From positions 1-6,339 of the forward strand of contig DAOWES010000241.1 in the NCBI GenBank assembly GCA_030638385.1: a DNA stretch of 6,339 bases, in the 5' to 3' direction. Source of the stretch: Candidatus Cloacimonadota bacterium. GTDB lineage: Bacteria; Cloacimonadota; Cloacimonadia; Cloacimonadales; TCS61. The notes below the pieces were generated by a model. It did not search any database and was not told the origin of the DNA. It saw nothing but the letters and a program-made list of their open reading frames with translations. Below are positions 1-4,974 of the stretch, piece after piece (the stretch's first letter is position 1; every line of letters starts with the position of its first letter). The translations under genes were made by a program, and so were the position numbers.

Positions 1-948
1 TGCTATTACTAAATATGGTTTAATGGTGATGGTTCCTTCATCAAAATACTCATTATCTGTTTTTCTGATAAAACAGAGCTCGGCTTTGTTAATCGTAATT
101 CGTTTAAATTCAAGACTATCTGTAATTCCTTCAAAATATGATTTCTCAAGTTTAAAATTTATATAGGTACGAATTGGTTGAATATTGGAAAAAATTATTT
201 GATTCTGAAAAATTTCATATTGATCATCGGTGATTGATATAAAGGTATCGGCAGAAATTATTTTATCAAAACTAACTTCTTCATTATTTTCATCTGTATA
301 ATCAAAAACTAATCTTGGAGAAAAAATATCTTCTGATGAATAAAATTCAGCGATAAAATTTTCTTGTTCTGTATAGATCATCAATCCGAAATTATTATCA
401 ACATCATCAACCCACTCGATAATTAAATCTTGTGGAATCTTTACAGAGATCGTGTCGTTATTATGGGTCATTTCGAAATCATTAATTTCAGTGAAATCGC
501 CACCGGCATTTTCCCATGTAGTATCTGTAGCAGTTGTCCAAGTAGCTTTTGATTCGTTCCATTCTTTGTTCAATTTACCTAATTTTAGCTCATTTACATC
601 AAATTGATCATTCACACTTCTTACGGGAATATTTAAATAAACATCTGAATTTATTGAAATGACTGTATCCGGTAGATTCAAAGAGCGAATTAAGGTTCTT
701 GATTCATTAGCGAAATTATTCACCTCATACTTTGCAACTAGTAATTTTGAATTTGAAGAATAATTTTTAAGGCTATCTTCAAAACTTAGATATTTACAAC
801 CGGAAGTTTCAATGAAAATAGAATCTCCTAAAATTAATTCTTGGGGATTGCCTTTTGTTTCAAAAGCGACAGTATTTTTTTTCTGTGTACAACCTAAAAA
901 TAGCATGAGAATGAACACCAGAAAAATTAATCCTTTATTCTTATACAT
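1..948 (-). CDS. DNRLRE/CBM96-like domain lipoprotein, C-terminus outside window
   Basis: The frame is open from ATG 948 to the window edge (316 codons, no stop), with in-frame stops just upstream of the ATG. A strong AAAAGGAG (958-965) lies 9 bases before it. Residues 1-19 are a lysine-bearing N-terminus plus a hydrophobic stretch ending in a lipobox, FLGC, with Cys20 as the predicted lipidated residue, so the mature protein should be membrane-anchored and exposed. Residues about 60-220 look like the DNRLRE/CBM96-like beta-sandwich family. Landmarks are an early RTLIRSLNL strand, WENAGGDF near 145-152, IEWVDDVDNNFGLMI near 177-191 and FYSSEDIFSPRLVFDYT near 202-218. Residues about 262-296 (RTYINF, later INKAELCF) resemble the start of a second such module; that is inference. 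This family occurs in secreted or surface proteins, sometimes binding carbohydrate, but the ligand here is unknown. The gene lies downstream of dnaA on the same strand, across the origin region. I am confident that it is a lipoprotein and moderately confident of the domain. Confidence 0.85.
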   Translation of the reverse strand, partial: MYKNKGLIFLVFILMLFLGCTQKKNTVAFETKGNPQELILGDSIFIETSGCKYLSFEDSLKNYSSNSKLLVAKYEVNNFANESRTLIRSLNLPDTVISINSDVYLNIPVRSVNDQFDVNELKLGKLNKEWNESKATWTTATDTTWENAGGDFTEINDFEMTHNNDTISVKIPQDLIIEWVDDVDNNFGLMIYTEQENFIAEFYSSEDIFSPRLVFDYTDENNEEVSFDKIISADTFISITDDQYEIFQNQIIFSNIQPIRTYINFKLEKSYFEGITDSLEFKRITINKAELCFIRKTDNEYFDEGTITIKPYLVIA

Positions 949-957
949 CTATTAATA

Positions 958-965
958 CTCCTTTT
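958..965 (-). promoter_or_regulatory. Ribosome binding site of the lipoprotein gene
   Basis: Read on the minus strand this is AAAAGGAG, 9 bases before ATG 948. It is the longest Shine-Dalgarno match in the window. It lies in the AT-rich stretch next to the DnaA-trio-like repeat, so translation signals and possible origin unwinding signals sit within about 30 bases of each other. Confidence 0.8.
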
Positions 966-970
966 AATTT

Positions 971-1003
971 ATTATTAGTATCAGTAGTAGGTAGTGTGGA
1001 TAT
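971..1003 (+). promoter_or_regulatory. DnaA-trio-like repeat next to a DnaA box
   Basis: From 976 the plus strand reads as in-phase triplets TAG TAT CAG TAG TAG, then G and another TAG, running directly into TGTGGATAT (995-1003), a DnaA box with one mismatch on the minus strand. The order AT-rich DNA, TAG-type triplets, short spacer, TGTGGATAN box is the polarity of the Bacillus subtilis basal origin unwinding system. There, DnaA bound to the box extends onto single-stranded DNA through the triplets. The neighbouring AT-rich segment (about 931-976) would be the unwinding element; it overlaps the lipoprotein gene's start. The spacer here is not clearly GC-rich and one triplet is CAG, so this is a candidate only. 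Confidence 0.5.
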
Positions 1004-1211
1004 GAGGATATCTTTTATTTTCACCTACTAACTCTTTTTTTGTCTATTAGTTACACTTATTCACATTGTGTGGATAAGTTGTGGATAGATGGTACGTAAT
1101 TTTCACCTTATCCACATTTTTTATTTTCAAAGCTAAAAAAAACGAGTTATCTACACTTATCAACATATGGCTTTGTGTATATGTGGATAACTTTGCCGAT
1201 TTTGTGCACAA
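995..1211. other. oriC: Origin region, dnaA-downstream DnaA-box cluster
   Basis: Against the DnaA-box consensus TTATNCACA there are four exact matches: 1057-1065 (TTATTCACA, plus), 1069-1077 (minus), 1108-1116 (plus) and 1182-1190 (minus), the last three being TTATCCACA. Sites with one mismatch lie at 995-1003 (minus), 1080-1088 (minus), 1147-1155 (plus), 1157-1165 (plus), 1174-1182 (minus) and 1203-1211 (minus; within TTGTGCACAA, a 10-base palindrome). Several neighbours are 10 to 12 bases apart, about one helical turn. The block fills the space between the dnaA stop codon and the lipoprotein gene, and no convincing gene or GC-rich terminator is visible in it. Together with the cluster on the other side of dnaA it forms a bipartite origin. 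I am confident that these are DnaA sites; origin function is inferred. Confidence 0.85.
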
Positions 1212-2540
1212 CTACCTCTTTTTTATATCCTTTATGATTTTTTCAATTTGTATTCTTAATTCACGATCTACTTTAAATTGTGTTTCAATTGTTTTTTTGG
1301 CATGCAACACAGTTGTATGATCTTTTCGTTTATAATAATTGGCAATTTCCTTAAGTGAAAGTTGGGGAATGAGGAGATTAGAAAGGTACATGGCAATCTG
1401 TCTTGGGAAGGAGATATTTTTCTTTCTTGTTTTGTCGAAAATTTGAATTTTAGTAATATTATATGTTTGGCAAACTTTCGTCATAATGGTATCTAAATTA
1501 ACTTCTTGAATTTTATCTGAAATCATATCGACTAATATTTCGCTTACATCTTCGATCCTAATTTCTTCAGGTTCGAGATTATTGTAAGAAGCATATGCTA
1601 AAATTCTAATTAGTGATCCTTCCAAAGCTCTCACATTACTATAGATGTGTTGAGCAATAAAATCGATTACGTCTTTATTCAAATTAATCTCTTCTGAAGC
1701 AGCTTTTTTTCTTAAAATTGCGGCACGAGTTTCAAAGTCGGGAGTTTTCAGATCTGCCAACAATCCCCATTCGAAACGTGTAACCAATCTTTTCTCTAAG
1801 CCTTGAATATCTTTGGGAGGTCTATCGCTAGTTAAGACAATTTGTTTTTTCTTTTCATAAAGAGCATTAAAAGTGTGGAAGAATTCCTCTTGAGTTCCCT
1901 CTTTTTTAGATAAGAAATGAATATCATCAATAAGAAGCAGATCGAAATTTCTGTATTTATTTCTAAAATCTGCCATTGTGTTTGTTCGAATCGCGTTGAT
2001 CATTTCGTTTGTGAAATCTTCTGTAGTAGTATAGAAGACTTTTTTATTAAAAAGTTCTTCATTAACAAAATTACCGATCGCTTGCATAAGATGGGTTTTT
2101 CCCATTCCCGATTCACCATAGAGAAAAAGGGGATTGTAGGTGTTTCCCGGAGATTCTGCCACAGCCATGGAAGCAGAGTGGGCAAAGCGATTATTGGTTC
2201 CGATTACAAATTCACTAAAATTATATTTTTCATTTAGAGTAGGTCTATGTGAAATTTTATTTATGGGAGCTCTTACCTCTTTGGCTGCTTTGGGTTGCAG
2301 GGTAGTAAATTTCACCATATATTTAGTATTATATAAGTTGTAAGTAATCTCGCTAATTAATTGAGAATAATTTGAATTGCAATATTGAGCAATAAACTGG
2401 GTGGGAACTTTTATAGTGAGATAGTTATCAGAAGCACTAATTAATTGTGTCTCGGTAAACCAAGTTTTATATCCTTTTTCACTGATATTAACTTGGAGAG
2501 TGTCTAATATTTCATCCCACATTTTTTCAAAATCATTCAT
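1212..2540 (-). CDS. dnaA: Chromosomal replication initiator protein DnaA
   Basis: A complete DnaA of 442 residues from ATG 2540, the usual family size. DnaA binds TTATNCACA boxes, assembles as an ATP-bound helix, opens the origin and loads the helicase. Domain I is about residues 1-80 (Trp-containing WDEIL and TWF regions), followed by a short linker to about 105. The AAA+ domain III starts with YNFSEFVIGTNNRFAHSA. It has Walker A GESGMGKTHL (142-151), Walker B LLLIDDIHF (201-209), sensor I IVLTSDRPP, the arginine-finger region RLVTRFEWGL and sensor II NVRALEGSL. DNA-binding domain IV carries FPRQIAMYL and the signature DHTTVLHA (407-414). The residue before DHTTV is Lys where Arg is usual. 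An in-frame ATG at 2555 would add five residues but has no Shine-Dalgarno sequence; ATG 2540 has AAGGA 7 bases upstream and gives the family-like N-terminus MNDFEKMWDEIL. The gene is bracketed by DnaA boxes, which suggests autoregulation. No dnaN follows. Confidence 0.98.
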   Translation of the reverse strand: MNDFEKMWDEILDTLQVNISEKGYKTWFTETQLISASDNYLTIKVPTQFIAQYCNSNYSQLISEITYNLYNTKYMVKFTTLQPKAAKEVRAPINKISHRPTLNEKYNFSEFVIGTNNRFAHSASMAVAESPGNTYNPLFLYGESGMGKTHLMQAIGNFVNEELFNKKVFYTTTEDFTNEMINAIRTNTMADFRNKYRNFDLLLIDDIHFLSKKEGTQEEFFHTFNALYEKKKQIVLTSDRPPKDIQGLEKRLVTRFEWGLLADLKTPDFETRAAILRKKAASEEINLNKDVIDFIAQHIYSNVRALEGSLIRILAYASYNNLEPEEIRIEDVSEILVDMISDKIQEVNLDTIMTKVCQTYNITKIQIFDKTRKKNISFPRQIAMYLSNLLIPQLSLKEIANYYKRKDHTTVLHAKKTIETQFKVDRELRIQIEKIIKDIKKR

Positions 2541-2547
2541 AGAAAAA

Positions 2548-2552
2548 TCCTT
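2548..2552 (-). promoter_or_regulatory. Ribosome binding site that decides the dnaA start
   Basis: On the minus strand this reads AAGGA, 7 bases before ATG 2540. It lies inside the five-codon extension that would result from starting at ATG 2555, which is preceded only by A/T bases. This favours 2540 as the true start. Confidence 0.65.
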
Positions 2553-2575
2553 CATTAATTTAATAATTTTTTACT

Positions 2576-2736
2576 TTATCCACATAAAACAAGCAGGTTA
2601 TTCACAACTTATCCACTTTTTGTGAATAAATTTTAATTCTTTGGAGCTTAATGTGTTATAAATTCTTTCGTGTATATCTATTTAGGTTATCCACTAAAAT
2701 CACGGACTTATGCACAAATTATTTAAGTTATGCACG
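2576..2736. other. oriC: Origin region, dnaA-upstream DnaA-box cluster
   Basis: Exact TTATNCACA matches are at 2576-2584 (TTATCCACA, plus), 2598-2606 (TTATTCACA, plus), 2621-2629 (TTATTCACA, minus) and 2708-2716 (TTATGCACA, plus). One-mismatch sites are at 2609-2617 and 2687-2695 (both TTATCCACT, plus) and 2728-2736 (TTATGCACG, plus). Start-to-start spacings are 22, 11 and 12 bases in the first group and 21 and 20 in the second, close to whole helical turns, so the sites would lie on one face of the DNA. Six of the seven point the same way. The first group begins 36 bases before the dnaA start codon and must overlap or adjoin the dnaA promoter, which I could not pick out with confidence. The last box is followed by a GC-containing patch (GAAGCGC) and then the AT-rich segment. 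Confidence 0.85.
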
Positions 2737-2948
2737 AAGCGCTAGTTTTTAAATAAATTTTATATTGTCAAGGCACTAAATAAAAGTGAATCCTATGAAA
2801 ATATAAAATTTTGATTCGGTAATCATATATGTCTTAAATAATTAACATATTAGCTGAAGAAATTTATATTTTCGAATCTGTTTTTTAATTATATATTTAG
2901 CAGATAATTAGATATTTTAAAAAGATTTTTTTTGTGATTTGAAAATAT
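2737..2948. other. Very AT-rich non-coding segment, possible DNA unwinding element
   Basis: No gene is visible here; short frames close quickly on both strands. G+C falls from about 25% in 2761-2820 to 20% in 2821-2880 and about 12% in 2881-2940 by hand count, well below the neighbouring genes. It contains long A and T runs such as the T tract near 2926-2933. Such DNA beside a DnaA-box cluster is a candidate unwinding region, and it may also hold the promoter or UP-like sequences of the tyrS operon. I saw no clear TAG-type triplet array at its border, unlike the other side of dnaA. Confidence 0.45.
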
Positions 2949-2977
2949 TTGACAATGAATCTACCTTCTAAGGTATT
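2949..2977 (+). promoter_or_regulatory. Candidate promoter of the tyrS operon
   Basis: TTGACA (2949-2954) is a perfect sigma-70 type -35 hexamer. At a 17-base spacing the -10 position reads GGTATT (2972-2977), only three of six consensus bases. The -35 match right after a very AT-rich tract is suggestive, but the weak -10 keeps this tentative. An inverted repeat (2962-2975) fills the spacer and could be an operator. Confidence 0.3.
2962..2975. repeat. Inverted repeat TACCTT-CT-AAGGTA upstream of tyrS
   Basis: A perfect 6-base inverted repeat with a two-base centre. It lies within the spacer of the candidate promoter, as an operator might. The left arm, extended to CTACCTT (2961-2967), is also complementary to AAGGTAG at 3042-3048, so if this region is transcribed two alternative pairings are possible. 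Confidence 0.4.
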
Positions 2978-2979
2978 GG

Positions 2980-3006
2980 ATCACTTGCGGAAATTTTGTA
3001 AGTGAT
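2980..3006 (+). repeat. Hairpin in the tyrS leader
   Basis: ATCACTT (2980-2986) pairs perfectly with AAGTGAT (3000-3006). With G-U pairs and one G-C pair the stem can extend to about 11 pairs, closing on an AAATT loop at 2991-2995. It is not followed by a T run, so it does not look like an intrinsic terminator. A leader structure or a regulator site is possible; the role is unknown. Confidence 0.4.
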
Positions 3007-3041
3007 AGAAAATTATTAATTATTTCTTTCTTTAGAAAGTT

Positions 3042-3059
3042 AAGGTAGTTTGCCTTTTT
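3042..3059 (+). promoter_or_regulatory. Weak terminator-like hairpin just before tyrS
   Basis: AAGG (3042-3045) and CCTT (3053-3056) form a four-pair stem with a 7-base loop, followed by T residues, about 30 bases before the tyrS start codon. The stem is short for an intrinsic terminator. Its left arm could instead pair with CTACCTT at 2961-2967. I did not find the conserved T-box sequence expected in Firmicute tyrS leaders. Attenuation is speculation. Confidence 0.2.
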
Positions 3060-3079
3060 AAAAAAGAGAAATATAACAT

Positions 3080-3083
3080 GAGG
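3080..3083 (+). promoter_or_regulatory. Ribosome binding site that decides the tyrS start
   Basis: GAGG lies 6 bases before ATG 3090. It overlaps the alternative ATG at 3078, whose own upstream sequence offers only a weak AAGAGA (3064-3069). A third in-frame ATG at 3087 is only 3 bases from GAGG, too close. The GAGG-plus-ATG arrangement repeats in the next gene. Confidence 0.55.
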
Positions 3084-3089
3084 TTAATG

Positions 3090-4283
3090 ATGAAATTTGA
3101 AAAAGAGATGAAATTGATTAAGAAAGGTGTGGAAGAGATAATATCTGAAAAAGCGTTATTGGCTAAATTGGAAAAGAGCGCGAAAACCGGAAAACCTTTA
3201 AGAATAAAATATGGCATTGATCCAACCGGATATGATGTACATATCGGGCATTTGGTGCCAATACGAAAGATGCGAGAGTTTCAGGATTTGGGACATATAG
3301 GGGTTATTATAATTGGAGATTTCACAGCTCAAATTGGAGATCCTACCGGAAAAGATGAATCTCGACCTCCATTAACTCAAGAGCAAGTGAGAGCAAACGC
3401 CGAAAAATATATGGAGCAACTTTTCACAGTATTGGATAAAGATAAAACAGAAGTTCGTTATCAAACTGAATGGTTTGGTGAGATGACGATGGATAATGTA
3501 CTTAAGTTAATGGGTAAATTTACTTTAGCACAATTTTTAGCTCATGATACTTTTAGAAAGCGTTATGAAAATGGTCTTCCTCTCGGCATGCATGAGCTTA
3601 TGTATCCTATTTTACAAGGATATGATTCAGTGGCTGTGGAGGCAGATGTGGAGCTTGGTGCAACTGAACAAAAGTTTAATATCTTAGCCGGAAGAGATAT
3701 GCAGAGACATTTTAATATGGAACAGCAAGTGGCTATATTATCTCCAATATTAATGGGGACAGATGGCAAAGAGAAGATGAGTAAATCATTAGGAAATTAT
3801 ATTGCCGTGTTTGATACTCCCAAAGATAAATATGGTAAAACAATGTCTATTCCGGATGATTTGATAATCAATTACTTCAATTATGCCACTCAAGTAAATC
3901 CGGATGAGATCTCGGAAATTGCTCAGAAATTAAAAGATGATACAATTAATCCGAAATTTATCAAGCAGCGTTTAGCACGAGAAATCGTGAAGATGTATCA
4001 TGGTGAAGAAATAGCCTTGAAAGCGGAAGAAGAATTTAATTTGATCTTTAAGAAAAAAGATATTCCGGAAGATATTCCCGAATTCAAATTGGAAGCTCCC
4101 ATGAAAATTGTCGATATTTTGACTCAAGGTAAGCTGTGTAAATCCGGTGGTGAAGCACGAAGGATGATAAAGCAGCAAGCTGTAAGTATTGATGGTGAAA
4201 AGGTTAATGATGTCTTTTTTGAAATGAGTGATCCGGGAATCATCAAGGTTGGAAAAAGAAGATTTTTGAAAATAATTAAGTAG
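3090..4283 (+). CDS. tyrS: Tyrosyl-tRNA synthetase (TyrZ-like, with S4 domain)
   Basis: A complete cytoplasmic class I aminoacyl-tRNA synthetase of 397 residues that charges tRNA-Tyr with tyrosine using ATP. The Rossmann-fold catalytic domain carries GIDPTGYDVHIGH with HIGH at 51-54. The tyrosine-site region YPILQGYDSVAVEADVELG spans 172-190, with the family's ATEQKFN following. KMSKS is at 229-233. A helical anticodon-binding region follows (about 250-330) and a C-terminal S4-type RNA-binding domain (about 336-397, with GKLCKSGGEARRMI). The KMSKS form, rather than KFGKT, and the GDFTAQIGDPTG segment place it with the TyrZ-type bacterial enzymes. ATG 3078 would add four residues. ATG 3090 is preferred because of GAGG 6 bases before it and because family members begin near MKFEKEMKLIKKG. 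It is the first gene of a likely tyrS, protease, glnA unit and is divergent from dnaA. Confidence 0.96.
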   Translation: MKFEKEMKLIKKGVEEIISEKALLAKLEKSAKTGKPLRIKYGIDPTGYDVHIGHLVPIRKMREFQDLGHIGVIIIGDFTAQIGDPTGKDESRPPLTQEQVRANAEKYMEQLFTVLDKDKTEVRYQTEWFGEMTMDNVLKLMGKFTLAQFLAHDTFRKRYENGLPLGMHELMYPILQGYDSVAVEADVELGATEQKFNILAGRDMQRHFNMEQQVAILSPILMGTDGKEKMSKSLGNYIAVFDTPKDKYGKTMSIPDDLIINYFNYATQVNPDEISEIAQKLKDDTINPKFIKQRLAREIVKMYHGEEIALKAEEEFNLIFKKKDIPEDIPEFKLEAPMKIVDILTQGKLCKSGGEARRMIKQQAVSIDGEKVNDVFFEMSDPGIIKVGKRRFLKIIK

Positions 4284-4284
4284 C

Positions 4285-4288
4285 GAGG
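4285..4288 (+). promoter_or_regulatory. Ribosome binding site of the M50 protease gene
   Basis: GAGG immediately after the tyrS stop codon. It is 5 bases from ATG 4294 but only 2 from the adjacent in-frame ATG at 4291, so the second ATG is the likelier start. The site lies in the 10-base gap between the two genes. Confidence 0.55.
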
Positions 4289-4293
4289 ATATG

Positions 4294-4944
4294 ATGAATT
4301 ATATTATACAGCTGTTAATTCAAGTTCCCATTTTACTGGTAACGTTGACGATTCATGAATTTTGTCATGGCTATTCAGCTTATCTTTTGGGAGATGATAC
4401 AGCAAAACGCGCGGGAAGATTGACCTTGAATCCAATTCCACATATAGATCCGATTGGATTGATTATGCTGTTTGTTGTTCATATAGGCTGGGCAAAGCCT
4501 GTGCCGATAAATCCTTATAACTTTAAAAACTATAAGCGAGATACTGCTATTACGGCTGCGGCCGGACCTGTGGCCAATTTTATTATGGCAATTTTACTTT
4601 CGGTGGTGTTTAATCTTATAAGAAAAATGTTTCCCGGAGTAATGTATTCTCAGTCAATGTTGGTGATGATTTTCATAAGTATGCTTTATTACGCTATTTT
4701 CATAAATTTAGCGTTAGGATTATTTAATCTTATTCCAATTCCTCCCATGGATGGGTCAAAGATATTGGGCGGTTTTTTATCTGATGAAGCATATTATAAA
4801 TATACTGCACAGGAACAACGTGGAGCACAATTGTTAATGATTATATTTGCAATTTCATTTATTTTTAAATTAAATTTAATTGGATTACTAATAATGCCTC
4901 CATTAAATTTTTTGATGAAATTATTAATAGGAATGACATTTTAA
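4294..4944 (+). CDS. Site-2 protease family (M50) intramembrane metalloprotease
   Basis: A 216-residue polytopic membrane protein with the landmarks of the small site-2 protease (M50) family. The zinc-binding HEFCH is at 21-25 inside the first hydrophobic segment. GWAKPVPINP follows near 65-74, AAAGPVANF at 88-96 and NLIPIPPMDG at 145-154, where Asp153 is the expected third zinc ligand. Hydrophobic segments lie near residues 5-20, 53-64, 87-108, 121-144 and 178-200. No PDZ domain is present, unlike RseP, so this is the compact form. Members cleave transmembrane helices, but the substrate cannot be told from sequence and many members of this subgroup are uncharacterised. ATG 4291 would add one Met. 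It starts 10 bases after tyrS and ends 30 bases before glnA, so it is probably cotranscribed with them, without an obvious functional link. Confidence 0.93.
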   Translation: MNYIIQLLIQVPILLVTLTIHEFCHGYSAYLLGDDTAKRAGRLTLNPIPHIDPIGLIMLFVVHIGWAKPVPINPYNFKNYKRDTAITAAAGPVANFIMAILLSVVFNLIRKMFPGVMYSQSMLVMIFISMLYYAIFINLALGLFNLIPIPPMDGSKILGGFLSDEAYYKYTAQEQRGAQLLMIIFAISFIFKLNLIGLLIMPPLNFLMKLLIGMTF

Positions 4945-4963
4945 TAAAAAAATAAAATATATA

Positions 4964-4969
4964 AAGAGG
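4964..4969 (+). promoter_or_regulatory. Ribosome binding site of glnA
   Basis: AAGAGG, 5 bases before ATG 4975, in the 30-base gap after the protease gene. The gap shows no terminator and is too small for a full promoter clear of the upstream gene, supporting readthrough from upstream. Confidence 0.7.
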
Positions 4970-4974
4970 TAGTT

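Noticed and set aside
1134..1165. Possible dnaA terminator: eight T residues on the minus strand at 1135-1142
   Set aside because: The sequence before the T run does not form a stable GC-containing stem; it consists of degenerate DnaA boxes.
1081..1320. A 79-codon plus-strand open frame across the origin region and the dnaA 3' end
   Set aside because: It overlaps DnaA boxes and the dnaA coding strand in reverse, has no ribosome binding site and shows no family resemblance; the composition is that of translated A/T-rich DNA.
1917..2343. Plus-strand open frames within dnaA
   Set aside because: They lie wholly on the reverse strand of a well-conserved dnaA gene and are shadows of its codon bias.
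2556..2640. A defined promoter for dnaA
   Set aside because: Minus-strand -35 and -10 candidates here match poorly and none stands out from the A/T-rich background, so no coordinates are given.
2949..3089. T-box riboswitch upstream of tyrS
   Set aside because: The conserved T-box sequence and a convincing antiterminator/terminator pair are absent, and the leader is too short for the canonical layout.
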